Shown here in pieces: positions 6,181 through 13,564 of a DNA stretch of 13,669 nucleotides. A program made the translations under genes and the position numbers. The notes under the pieces are model-generated. The model saw nothing but the letters and a program-made list of their open reading frames with translations, was not told the DNA's origin and ran no database searches. The stretch comes from Pseudomonadota bacterium. GTDB lineage: Bacteria; Pseudomonadota; Alphaproteobacteria; Rhizobiales; Xanthobacteraceae. The DNA is taken from the NCBI GenBank assembly GCA_023417665.1, contig JAEZFA010000334.1:1-13669 (forward strand), written 5' to 3'. Numbering within the stretch: the stretch's first letter is position 1; each line of letters opens with the position of its first letter.

Positions 6181-7068
6181 TTATCCGAGCGCACCCTCGC
6201 GGCCGAGCAGGCCGCGTGGACGAACGAGCAATACAAGCGCCATCAGGATGAAGATGGAGACCTTGGCCATGTCGGGCGCAAACAGCGATGTCATCGCGAC
6301 CACGATGCCGACAAGCAGCCCGGCAATGACCGCGCCGATCAGAGAGCCCATGCCGCCCACAACGGTAACGACGAACGCTTCGGCCAGCACCGGAATTCCC
6401 ATTTCCGGCGTCAGTCCCTGAAGCGGAGCGGCGAGAACGCCCGATAAGCCGGCAATGCCGGTGCCGATGCCGAAGACGAACAGCCAGACGCGTGAAATAT
6501 CGATACCCAGCACGCGGACGATCTCGGGGTCACGCGCGCCGGAACGAATGATGAGCCCGTACTTCGTGCGCTCGATGAAATACCAGAGCCCGATCACGAT
6601 CGCCGCCGTAAAGGCGATCAGGAACAGCCGGTAGAGCGGGAAGTATCCGATTCCGATATTCACCGCGCCACGCAGCTCCGGTGGCGTCGGTAAACGAAAT
6701 CCCGTGAGCCCGAAAAGGATACGGATGGTTTCGACGAGAACGAATGAAAGTCCGAAGGTCAGCAATAGTGGATAGTCGATGCCGCGGCCATAAAGCGGGC
6801 GCACCAGCACGCGCTCGACGACCAAGCCGATGCCGCCGACCACCAGCGGCGTGATGACGAGTGACACCCAGAAGTTTCCGGTCAAGCCGAACATGAAGAA
6901 GCCAACATAGGCGCCGACCATGAAGAAGGCGCCATGCGCAAAATTCACGACGTTCAGCATGCCGAAGATCAGGGAAAGGCCGATCGCAAGCAAGGCATAG
7001 ATCGCGCCAAGCGCGATGCCGGTAACGACTTGCAGCGCAAAAAGGTCGAATGTGACGGTGCCGAGCAT
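6181..7068 (-). CDS. livH: LIV-type ABC transporter permease (LivH-like)
   Basis: An inner-membrane permease of 295 residues, almost entirely hydrophobic helices. Landmarks are GAIYALLAIGLSLIFGMLNVV and NFAHGAFFMVGAY (N-terminal third), ERVLVRPLYGRG, ERTKYGLIIRSGARDPEIVRVLGID (coupling region) and GGMGSLIGAVIAGLLVG, ending LVRPRGLLGREG. The ATG at 7068 has AGAAG about eight bases upstream. It is separated from the binding-protein gene by 76 bases that contain a strong hairpin, a common layout when the binding protein is needed in excess over the membrane subunits. Confidence 0.95.
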   Translation of the reverse strand: MLGTVTFDLFALQVVTGIALGAIYALLAIGLSLIFGMLNVVNFAHGAFFMVGAYVGFFMFGLTGNFWVSLVITPLVVGGIGLVVERVLVRPLYGRGIDYPLLLTFGLSFVLVETIRILFGLTGFRLPTPPELRGAVNIGIGYFPLYRLFLIAFTAAIVIGLWYFIERTKYGLIIRSGARDPEIVRVLGIDISRVWLFVFGIGTGIAGLSGVLAAPLQGLTPEMGIPVLAEAFVVTVVGGMGSLIGAVIAGLLVGIVVAMTSLFAPDMAKVSIFILMALVLLVRPRGLLGREGALG

Positions 7069-7098
7069 CGCGGTTACTTCTCACAGAGAATGCACAAC

Positions 7099-7126
7099 TG
7101 CCGGCTCCGGGAGGTTGGAGCCGGCA
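7099..7126 (-). promoter_or_regulatory. Intercistronic hairpin between binding protein and permease genes
   Basis: TGCCGGCTCC and GGAGCCGGCA form a perfect 10-bp, GC-rich stem around an 8-base loop. It lies 19 bases after the binding-protein stop. On the minus strand it is not followed by a T-run, so it is more likely an mRNA-stabilising element or a partial terminator. Either would leave more binding-protein message than permease message. Confidence 0.65.
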
Positions 7127-7144
7127 ACTGGCACGGGAATGCGT

Positions 7145-8386
7145 CTAGCTCTTGTGACCGAGCTCGGCGCAGGTGCGGAGGTTCTTCTCGTCGGGCTTTT
7201 CGATCGACACGATCGAGAAGACGTCGTTCTTGTCTTTCTGATCTTTGTGCTTCGACTCGATGATAATCGTCGACTGCACAGACTGATGATCGCAGGCGCG
7301 ATAATACTGTTCGCCCTTGTACCAGTCGTATTTCAGCGCCCGCATCGCGGCGATCACTTTTTCGGTTTCGACAGATTTCGCGGACTTCACCGATTCGAGC
7401 ACGGAGCGAACGCCGGCATAGCCCAGCGCGCCGTAATCCGACGGCACCGCGCCGTTATTGGCCTTGCGGAATTTGTCGTTGAACGCCTTGGCGGACGGAA
7501 CATTGTCTTCCAGCCGCCAGTAATAGGACGTGCCGCCCACAACGCCTTCGAACGGCTCGCCGCCGGCCTGGCGCGCGGTGTAGAGAAGCACAGGCGCTAC
7601 GAGTTTGGTCTTGTTCTTCAATCCGAACTCGGTGGCCTGCGTGATCGAGACCACCTGGTCACGGCCGAAGTTGCAGAGACAGAGCACGTCCGGCGCCAGC
7701 GCCTGAATGCGCGGCAGGAAGGCCGAGTAGTCGCTGGCGCCGATCGGATGGCGCAGGTCGGCCAGCGTCTCGATGCCGAAGGCTTTGCCCGCGGTCTGGA
7801 AACCGCGCACCATTTCATGGCCGTACGCGTAGTCGGCGGTGAGGAAGACTACGCGCTTACCGAATTTCGGAAACACATAGCGGCCGACCGCGCCGGCGGT
7901 CATGTGGGGGTTCAGCGCTTCGTGGAAGGTAAACTTCGACCAGTCTTTTGCCTCGTTGATAGCGTCGGACTGACTGATCGAGTTAAAGATGACGCCGCGC
8001 TCTTTGGCGACGTTGTTGATCGAGAGCTGGACCGCCGCCGAGAGCGAGCCGACAATGAAATTGACCTTGTCTTTCTCGATCAGCTCGAGCGTGCGCGTCG
8101 CCGCTTCGCCCGGGTTCAGTTTATCGTCGCGGACGAGCAGTTCGGCCTTCTGGCCGTTGAAACCGCCGGCGTCGTTGAAATCCTTGATGGCGATCTGCGC
8201 GGCGCGAACCTGATCGTTCGCTTCGGCGCCGAACGGCCCGGTGAGCGGAACCGGGAATCCGATCTTGATCGTGCTTGTCTGCGCGCGTGCGATTGAGAAC
8301 AGGCTCGGCGTGAAGGCGGCAATTGCACCTGCGGCCGCAGCCCCTTTCAATACGCGACGGCGATTTGTTTCCCTTCTTGAAGTCAT
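7145..8386 (-). CDS. Tat-exported substrate-binding protein of LIV-type ABC transporter
   Basis: A 413-residue periplasmic binding protein (type-1 PBP, Peripla_BP_6 class). The N-terminus has twin arginines and RRRVLKGAAAAG (residues 9-20), a hydrophobic stretch and a cleavage-like IARA before Q36, i.e. a Tat leader. The mature part starts TIKIGFPVPLTGPFG, which is typical of this family, and continues with an ADYAYGHEMV motif at the domain hinge and LGYAGVRSVLESV near the end. The start at 8386 has GGGAGGA about five bases upstream; a longer frame exists but has no such site. Lying between the hydroxylase genes and the permease genes, it probably captures the hydroxylase substrate or a relative. 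The ligand could be an aromatic or heteroaromatic acid, an amide or an amino acid; sequence alone does not say. Confidence 0.93.
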   Translation of the reverse strand: MTSRRETNRRRVLKGAAAAGAIAAFTPSLFSIARAQTSTIKIGFPVPLTGPFGAEANDQVRAAQIAIKDFNDAGGFNGQKAELLVRDDKLNPGEAATRTLELIEKDKVNFIVGSLSAAVQLSINNVAKERGVIFNSISQSDAINEAKDWSKFTFHEALNPHMTAGAVGRYVFPKFGKRVVFLTADYAYGHEMVRGFQTAGKAFGIETLADLRHPIGASDYSAFLPRIQALAPDVLCLCNFGRDQVVSITQATEFGLKNKTKLVAPVLLYTARQAGGEPFEGVVGGTSYYWRLEDNVPSAKAFNDKFRKANNGAVPSDYGALGYAGVRSVLESVKSAKSVETEKVIAAMRALKYDWYKGEQYYRACDHQSVQSTIIIESKHKDQKDKNDVFSIVSIEKPDEKNLRTCAELGHKS

Positions 8387-8449
8387 GGTGTCCTCCCTGG
8401 ATCGTTTTATTTCTTTGGTTGGCTTTGGCGTAATCGACTTGTCAGGCAC

Positions 8450-10834
8450 TTACACTTTACGAAGAGCTTTCAGGATTTCCTCTGGTGTCACGGGTTGCGA
8501 TGCGACGAAGGCGTCGAACGGGCGCAAGGCATCGTTGATCGCGTTGACGACGGCCGCGGGTGCTCCGGCGGTGCCGGCCTCGCCAGCGCCTTTCGCGCCG
8601 AGCTCGGAAGTATTCGTCGGCGAGACGACGTGCTGGACGTCGATGTCCGGCATCTCGGATGCCATCGGCACCAGATAGTCGGCCATTGTGGCGTTGAGCA
8701 TCTGGCCGGTGGCGTCGTAACGGCACTCTTCATAGAGCGCGGCGCCAATGCCCTGCACGATGCCACCGCGAACCTGCTCGTCCACGAGCTGCGGATTGAG
8801 CACCGTGCCGCAATCCTCGACGCACCAGTGCTTCAACAGCTTCACGAAGCCCGTTTCGATATCGACTTCGAGATAGGAGGCCTGAATGCCGTTGGTGAAG
8901 GCGAACGGATAGTCTTTCGGTACATAGTGCCGCGTGACGACGAATTCGGGTTTCAGATCGTTCGGCAAGGTATCCGGCCGGAAATAGGCGACGCGGCCCA
9001 GCTCCGCGAGGGGCATGCGCTCGTTGCCGGTCGCCCGGTCGACGATCTTGCCTTCGCGAATGTCGAGCGTGTCGGGTTTCGACTGAAGAATGACGCCCGC
9101 AACTTCAAGAATGTTCTCGCGCAGCGCCTTGCCGGACTGCCACGCGGCTTCGCCACCGATTCCGGCGGCGCGGCATGCCCAGGTACCGCCGCCATAAGGC
9201 GTTGTATCGGTATCGCCGGTCACGACCCGCACATCGGAGAGCGGCACGCCGACGGAGGTCGCTACCACCTGCGCAATGATGGCTTCCGTACCCTGTCCTT
9301 GTTCGGTGACGCCGATCGAGGCGACAACGCCGCCCTGCGGGTTAAGCCGCAGCGTGCAGCCATCCTGCGCGGAAATGCGTGCGCCACCGACACCGTAGAA
9401 TGCCGCCGACGGGTTGGTGATTTCTATGAACGCGGCAATCCCGATACCGCGATGGACACCTTTTTTGCGCAGCTCCGCCTGCTCCTGGCGCAGCGCATCG
9501 TAATTCATCATCTGCAAGAGCTTCTGCAGCGACTGTTCGTGCGAAAGTTTCTCGAACTTGAGCCCGGATGCGGCAACCGATGGATGCGCCGCGTCCGGAA
9601 TGACGTTCCGCTTCCTGATTTCCGCCGGATCCATCTTGATCGCCGCGGCAGCGAGATCGATCAGGCCCTCGGTGACCATTACTGCAATCGGATGGCCGAC
9701 GGCCCGGTACTGGCACATCGGGACTTTGTTCTGAAACACCACGCGCGCCCGCGCGCGATAGTTCTTGTGTTTGTAGGGGCCGCCAACCAGATTCACGACC
9801 TGATTGGCTTCGACCGCGCTGGTGCGCGGATAAACGGAATAAGGCCCGATTCCGGTGAGGTCGTCGATCTCGAACCCGAGAATCTCGCCGTCTGCGGAGA
9901 CTGCGAGCCGCCCTTTGACGCGATGGTCGCGGGCATGAATATCGGAAACGAAAGACTCCATGCGATCGGCGATGAATTTCACCGGACGTTTCAATATTTT
10001 CGAGATCGCGACCGTCGCCATCTCGTCGGGATAGATGTGTACCTTGATGCCGAAAGATCCGCCGACGTCCTTGCAGATCACGCGTACACTCGCTTCCGGA
10101 AGATTCAGATGTTTGCACACGATGTCCTGCATCATGTGCGGGGCCTGGAACGAGTGATAGACCGTCATCTTTTCTTCGCCTTCGTTCCAGTCGGCAAGAA
10201 TGGAGCGAGGCTCGAGCGTCACGCCGGTGTGCCGGCCGATGTTGAAGGTTCGTTCGACGACTGCCGCAGCGCCGGCAAGGGCCTTGTCGACTTCGCCGAC
10301 ATCGAGCGTGCGTTCGAAAGCGAGATTGTCGTCGAGTTCGGGATGGATGACGGGGGTCGACGCATCGAGCGCCGTCTCCATGTCAACCACGACCGGCAAG
10401 GCTTCAAGGTCGGCTTCGATCAGGCCGACGGCATCTTCGGCCTGCGCCCGCGTTTCAGCGACGATCGCGACGATCGCTTCGCCGGTCCAGCACGCCCGCT
10501 CAAGTGGCAGGGGATATTGCTCGGCTGATTTCAGCCCCTTGAAATGACTGAGCACCGCAACCCACGGCGAGCAAACCTTCGCGAGGTCTTCGCCCGTGAA
10601 CACCGCGATCACGCCGGGGGCGGCCTTCGCCGCCGCCAGATCGAAGCCGCGGATTTTTGCGTGCGCGTAGGACGAGCGAAGAAATGCAACATGGGCGAGG
10701 CGCGGCAGACGCACATCGTCGACATAAGTGCCGCGGCCCTGCACGAGCCTTTTGGCATTCGGGCGCGGCACCGAGCGGCCGATATAGCTGTTCGGACGAT
10801 CGAGAAAGGTAAGCTTGCTGTCGGGTGCGTTCAT
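8450..10834 (-). CDS. Molybdenum hydroxylase large subunit (xanthine dehydrogenase/CoxL family)
   Basis: A 794-residue subunit that binds the molybdopterin cofactor and hydroxylates the substrate. Visible landmarks are the N-terminal GRSVPRPNAKRLVQGRGTYVDD (19-40, Ald_Xan_dh_C domain), EPRSILADW (208-216), GGSFGIK (258-264, cofactor loop), QYRAVGHP (375-382, active-site loop), GVTEQGQGTEAIIAQVVA, and GAKGAGEAG near the end, where E752 is the expected catalytic base. The loop lacks the AYRCSFR sequence of true copper-containing CO dehydrogenase, so this is a form-II-like enzyme acting on an organic substrate. I chose the ATG at 10834, two bases after the small-subunit stop; upstream in-frame codons lie inside that gene. 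The C-terminus (EEILKALRKV) is complete. The substrate is unknown; nitrogen heterocycles, purines, aldehydes and aromatic thioesters are all handled by this family. Confidence 0.94.
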   Translation of the reverse strand: MNAPDSKLTFLDRPNSYIGRSVPRPNAKRLVQGRGTYVDDVRLPRLAHVAFLRSSYAHAKIRGFDLAAAKAAPGVIAVFTGEDLAKVCSPWVAVLSHFKGLKSAEQYPLPLERACWTGEAIVAIVAETRAQAEDAVGLIEADLEALPVVVDMETALDASTPVIHPELDDNLAFERTLDVGEVDKALAGAAAVVERTFNIGRHTGVTLEPRSILADWNEGEEKMTVYHSFQAPHMMQDIVCKHLNLPEASVRVICKDVGGSFGIKVHIYPDEMATVAISKILKRPVKFIADRMESFVSDIHARDHRVKGRLAVSADGEILGFEIDDLTGIGPYSVYPRTSAVEANQVVNLVGGPYKHKNYRARARVVFQNKVPMCQYRAVGHPIAVMVTEGLIDLAAAAIKMDPAEIRKRNVIPDAAHPSVAASGLKFEKLSHEQSLQKLLQMMNYDALRQEQAELRKKGVHRGIGIAAFIEITNPSAAFYGVGGARISAQDGCTLRLNPQGGVVASIGVTEQGQGTEAIIAQVVATSVGVPLSDVRVVTGDTDTTPYGGGTWACRAAGIGGEAAWQSGKALRENILEVAGVILQSKPDTLDIREGKIVDRATGNERMPLAELGRVAYFRPDTLPNDLKPEFVVTRHYVPKDYPFAFTNGIQASYLEVDIETGFVKLLKHWCVEDCGTVLNPQLVDEQVRGGIVQGIGAALYEECRYDATGQMLNATMADYLVPMASEMPDIDVQHVVSPTNTSELGAKGAGEAGTAGAPAAVVNAINDALRPFDAFVASQPVTPEEILKALRKV

Positions 10835-10836
10835 TG

Positions 10837-11337
10837 TCAGCGCGTCCCGTCTTGGCGCGCCTTCGCGACATTCTCGATCGCGTCGACAATGGCGTGATAG
10901 CCGGTGCAGCGGCAATAATTGCCGGAAATGGCGTCGCGGATTTCCACGCGCGACGGTGCGGGATTTTGTGCAAGGAGTTCCGCGGCGGTCGTCAGCATTC
11001 CCGGCGTGCAGAAGCCGCATTGCAGCGCGTTGCGGGCGACAAACGCATCCTGCAGGTCGGCAATCGCGCCCTTATCGGTCAAGCCTTCGATGGTTTCGAT
11101 ATTCGCGCCGTTGGCCTGAACCGCTAGCAGCAGGCAGCCGCGAATGCCCTTACCGTTCACGAGGATCGTGCAGGCGCCGCATACGCCGTGTTCGCAACCG
11201 ATGTGGGAGCCGGTAAGGCCGAGATCCTCACGCAGAAAGTCGATCAGGTGCGTGCGCGCCAGTACGGTCCGGGTTACGCGCTCGCCGTTTACGGTGAGCG
11301 TGATGGACTGGGTTGCGGTTGCCGCGGGCACGCTCAT
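10837..11337 (-). CDS. Molybdenum hydroxylase small subunit, two [2Fe-2S] clusters
   Basis: A 166-residue electron-transfer subunit. The N-terminal plant-ferredoxin-like domain has C48, C53, C56 (CEHGVCGAC) and C68. The C-terminal helical domain has C107, C110 (CGFCTPGM) and C142, C144 (CRCTGY). All eight cluster ligands are present, so it should pass electrons from the molybdenum centre to FAD. It begins five bases after the FAD-subunit stop and ends two bases before the large subunit. The gene order is medium-small-large (FAD, Fe-S, Mo), as in cox-like clusters. Confidence 0.96.
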   Translation of the reverse strand: MSVPAATATQSITLTVNGERVTRTVLARTHLIDFLREDLGLTGSHIGCEHGVCGACTILVNGKGIRGCLLLAVQANGANIETIEGLTDKGAIADLQDAFVARNALQCGFCTPGMLTTAAELLAQNPAPSRVEIRDAISGNYCRCTGYHAIVDAIENVAKARQDGTR

Positions 11338-11342
11338 TGCCG

Positions 11343-12185
11343 TTACGATGCTCCCATCTTTTCGAGCACGCGTTTGAGGAGCACACGCGCAAAATGCATT
11401 TTGGTTCGCTCGGAATGGTTGGCGTCAGGCGCGGGTGATAAGTCCTCGTCCAACGCTTGCTGCGCGTCTTCGAGGCTGCCGCTGGAAACAAGAGTTTCGG
11501 CGGCATTTTTCGCGAGGATCGCGTGATCACCCGCGCTGAAATAGGCAAGCCGCAGCGATTTCCATTTGTCGCCGGCTCTCGCGCCTTGCGCGGCGAGGCC
11601 TACGATCGCGTAATCCCCCTGACGGCGGACCAGTTCGTCGAAGCCGAACACGGCGCCGCTCGCCGGAATCGGAATTTCGACGGCGATGAGTACGTCGGTG
11701 CGCTCGAGTGCGGTTTCGAACAGTCCTCTGAAGTACTGGTCGATGGGAATTCGCCGCTCGCCACTTTTTCCGGCCGCGACGATAGTGGCGTTAAGGGCAA
11801 GACAGCAGGCTGGAAGCTCGGTCGCGGGATCGGAAAGGGCGAGCGAGCCGCCGATCGTGCCGCGATTGCGGATCGCCATATGCGCGATGTGAGGTACCGC
11901 CGTTGCGATAAGCGGCAGGTGTTTGGCGATGACCGGAGACGCGCCCAGCTCGGCATGACGGGTCAGCGCGCCGATCCGCACAGCGCCGTTCGATTCCGTG
12001 ATCGATTGCAGGTTTTCGAGGTCGTTGATGTCGATCAGCAGGGAAGGGCTCGACAAACGCATGTTCAAACCCGTGATCAGGCTCTGGCCGCCCGCGAGCA
12101 GTTTTGCGTCTTCGTAGCGGTCCAGCCAGTCGATTGCTTCTGGCAAGGAACCGGGCTTGACGTAGGCCACATCTGGCGCTTTCAC
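11343..12185 (-). CDS. Molybdenum hydroxylase medium subunit (FAD-binding, CoxM-like)
   Basis: A 280-residue FAD subunit. FAD motifs are AGGQSLI (31-37, pyrophosphate loop) and RNRGTIGGSLA (106-116). The CO dehydrogenase flavoprotein C-terminal domain follows (about 170-280; RRQGDYAIVGLAA is its usual start). It transfers electrons from the [2Fe-2S] clusters to the physiological acceptor. GTG at 12185 is the likely start: the strong site GGGAGG lies five bases upstream and no ATG in frame is as well placed. It is the first gene of the minus-strand operon; the promoter and two palindromes lie in the 96 bases separating it from the divergent tetR-type gene. Confidence 0.95.
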   Translation of the reverse strand: MKAPDVAYVKPGSLPEAIDWLDRYEDAKLLAGGQSLITGLNMRLSSPSLLIDINDLENLQSITESNGAVRIGALTRHAELGASPVIAKHLPLIATAVPHIAHMAIRNRGTIGGSLALSDPATELPACCLALNATIVAAGKSGERRIPIDQYFRGLFETALERTDVLIAVEIPIPASGAVFGFDELVRRQGDYAIVGLAAQGARAGDKWKSLRLAYFSAGDHAILAKNAAETLVSSGSLEDAQQALDEDLSPAPDANHSERTKMHFARVLLKRVLEKMGAS

Positions 12186-12227
12186 GTCATCCTCCCAAGG
12201 CCGCGGTTTACATCCGCTGCCGCTTAT

Positions 12228-12241
12228 TTATCCTTTGATAA
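12228..12241. promoter_or_regulatory. Palindrome TTATC-N4-GATAA, copy 1
   Basis: The five-base arms are perfect, and the left side is extended to TTATTTATC (from 12224). It sits just downstream of the predicted -10 of the hydroxylase operon, over the expected transcription start. The same 14 non-spacer bases recur at 13068-13085 before the VOC gene. It may be a regulator site shared by the two transcription units, or a shared -10-like element (GATAAC here, GATAAT there) of the plus-strand genes. Confidence 0.5.
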
Positions 12242-12269
12242 CTAGATCGCGTTGATCGCGATCTGTCAA
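12241..12269 (-). promoter_or_regulatory. Sigma-70-like promoter of the hydroxylase/transporter operon
   Basis: On the minus strand TTGACA (12264-12269, perfect -35) is followed after exactly 17 bases by TCTAGT (12241-12246, four of six matches to TATAAT). Transcription would begin near 12234 and give a leader of about 50 bases before the GTG at 12185. The 17-base spacer is almost entirely filled by the inverted repeat at 12244-12264. Confidence 0.6.
12244..12264. promoter_or_regulatory. Probable TetR-type operator, 8-bp inverted repeat
   Basis: AGATCGCG and CGCGATCT flank the 5-base spacer TTGAT, a perfect 21-base inverted repeat. It lies inside the -35/-10 spacer of the operon promoter and 18 bases before the tetR-type ATG. 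A regulator bound here would block the operon and probably its own gene. Binding by the adjacent TetR-type protein is inferred from position and from operator size. Confidence 0.65.
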
Positions 12270-12281
12270 CGACGGTTGCAA

Positions 12282-13007
12282 ATGTCCAAGAAAGCCAAGC
12301 CTAGAAACGGCCAGGCGCGCCGCCTGAGTCCGGCCGACCGCAAGAGCAAGATCGTCGAGGGTGCGATCCGGTTCTTCGCCGAAAAGGGGATCGACGGACA
12401 GACGAGGGAGCTCGCGAAACAGTTGGGAATTACGCAGCCGCTGCTCTATCGCTACTTTCCGAGCAAGGAAGACCTGATCGAGCAGGTATATGAAGACCTC
12501 TATCTGAAGCGCTGGAAACCCGAGTGGGAATATCTGATCGCGGACCGCTCGTTATCGATCGGCGAGCGCTTCCGCCGCTTCGAGAAGGACTATCAGAAGA
12601 CGATCCTGACCTATGACTGGCTACGCATATTTTTCTCTGCGGGCCTGAACGGTTTTCCATTACCTAGCCGATATCTCGGCCGGGTACGCGAGCGGATTTT
12701 CGGCCCTGCACTCGCGGAATTCCGCCGTGAGTACGGCTATCCTTCGCCCAAAGAGCTGCCGCTGTCCGAGGGCGAATACGAACTTCTCTACGGAATTCAC
12801 GGTGCGCTCGTTTATGTCGGCGTGCGCCGTCACATCTACAATATGAAAGCGGACAGCGATCAGGACGATGTTTTCGACGTCGTGCTTGATAACTTCCTGA
12901 TAGGACTGCCGCCATTAATGCGGCGCCTCGTGGACGCACAGGCCGCGAAGCAAAAGGCTCCGCTCAAGACGGCGCGCAAACCAATGAGCCGGCGCAAAAA
13001 GCGATAG
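12282..13007 (+). CDS. TetR/AcrR-family transcriptional regulator
   Basis: A 241-residue regulator. The N-terminal DNA-binding domain (residues 20-66) has RKSKIVEGAIRFFAEKGIDGQTRELAKQL and the recognition helix ITQPLLYRYFPSKEDL, which is highly typical. The C-terminal helical ligand-binding domain has no recognisable signature, and a basic tail (ARKPMSRRKKR) ends the protein. I chose the ATG at 12282 (MSKKAKP); an upstream TTG at 12252 would run through the operator. The ribosome binding site is weak, suggesting low expression. It is divergent from the hydroxylase operon and upstream of the VOC and monooxygenase genes, so it is the obvious local regulator. The ligand is probably the pathway substrate or an intermediate. 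Confidence 0.93.
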   Translation: MSKKAKPRNGQARRLSPADRKSKIVEGAIRFFAEKGIDGQTRELAKQLGITQPLLYRYFPSKEDLIEQVYEDLYLKRWKPEWEYLIADRSLSIGERFRRFEKDYQKTILTYDWLRIFFSAGLNGFPLPSRYLGRVRERIFGPALAEFRREYGYPSPKELPLSEGEYELLYGIHGALVYVGVRRHIYNMKADSDQDDVFDVVLDNFLIGLPPLMRRLVDAQAAKQKAPLKTARKPMSRRKKR

Positions 13008-13032
13008 TTGATCGGGCGCGCAATTCCGGAAT

Positions 13033-13052
13033 CCCGCATGCGTGGATGCGGG
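13033..13052 (+). terminator. Hairpin after the TetR-type gene
   Basis: CCCGCAT, 6-base loop, ATGCGGG forms a 7-bp GC-rich stem 25 bases after the stop. No T-run follows, so it may be a weak or Rho-assisted terminator, or only a transcript-stabilising hairpin. It separates the regulator from the VOC transcription unit. Confidence 0.4.
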
Positions 13053-13071
13053 CCTAGCGTTCGCCCGTTAT

Positions 13072-13085
13072 TTATCGCAGGATAA
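13072..13085. promoter_or_regulatory. Palindrome TTATC-N4-GATAA, copy 2
   Basis: It has the same arms, spacer length and left extension (TTATTTATC from 13068) as the copy at 12228-12241, with a different spacer (GCAG versus CTTT). It lies 26 bases before the VOC start codon. GATAAT (13081-13086) could serve as a -10, with no good -35 at the right distance, which would suit an activated promoter. Confidence 0.5.
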
Positions 13086-13111
13086 TCCAAACAAATAATC
13101 GGGAGGGTTCC

Positions 13112-13549
13112 ATGCTTCAGTTTCTCTCGCACTACAACGTGCGTACGCGGAAAACGACCGAAACCCGCGACTTCTACGTAAACGTGCTGGGTCTGCGCGA
13201 AGGACCACGTCCGCAGTTTCCGTTTCCCGGGCATTGGATGTATTGCGGCGAGGCCGACGTGTTGCATATTGCCGGCATCGTCGATGGCGATCCGGGTCTG
13301 CAGCAGTATCTCGGGGATCGCGGCGGCGAGGCAGAACTGACCGGAGGCGGAGCGATCGACCATGTCGCCTTTACCGCCAAAGATGCCGTCGTAATGGCAA
13401 AGCACTTCGTCGCGCAGAACATTCCTGCACGCCATCGTCGCGTGCCCAACATGGATCTTTACCAGATCTTCCTCGAAGACCCGAACGGCATCACGATCGA
13501 GTTGAATTTTCCCGGCGAGAATCCGCCGGCGGACATTCCGGGCGCGTGA
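13112..13549 (+). CDS. VOC-superfamily (glyoxalase/dioxygenase-fold) protein
   Basis: A 145-residue protein with two beta-alpha-beta-beta-beta modules. Possible metal ligands at the expected places are H7 (SHYNVRT), H52 (or E47) near VLHIAG, H84 (IDHVAF) and E130 (ITIELNF). The GPRPQFPFPGHWMYCG segment (31-46) is characteristic of a VOC subgroup that I associate with aromatic-degradation clusters. The start has GGGAGGG five bases upstream. The next gene, an FAD monooxygenase, begins 15 bases after the stop, so the two are probably co-transcribed. It could be a small extradiol-type dioxygenase, an isomerase/hydrolase-like enzyme or a glyoxalase. Length and ligands fit a single-domain enzyme, but the reaction is not determinable. 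Confidence 0.88.
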   Translation: MLQFLSHYNVRTRKTTETRDFYVNVLGLREGPRPQFPFPGHWMYCGEADVLHIAGIVDGDPGLQQYLGDRGGEAELTGGGAIDHVAFTAKDAVVMAKHFVAQNIPARHRRVPNMDLYQIFLEDPNGITIELNFPGENPPADIPGA

Positions 13550-13564
13550 CGCCAGAGCATCGCG

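Noticed and set aside
8495..10528. Very long plus-strand open frame (about 677 codons) antisense to the molybdenum hydroxylase large subunit
   Set aside because: It mirrors the codon structure of the real gene in GC-rich DNA, has no recognisable domain, and the minus-strand protein carries all family motifs. A similar antisense frame lies over the binding-protein gene (7016-8296).
10835..11020. N-terminal extension of the large subunit to 11020
   Set aside because: It would lie inside the small-subunit gene in another frame, and its peptide is Arg/His-rich and unlike the family. The ATG at 10834, two bases after the small-subunit stop, gives the normal N-terminus.
8450..12185. Carbon monoxide dehydrogenase (form I) assignment
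   Set aside because: Gene order and subunits fit the broad family, but the AYRCSFR active-site loop is absent, so CO oxidation is not supported.
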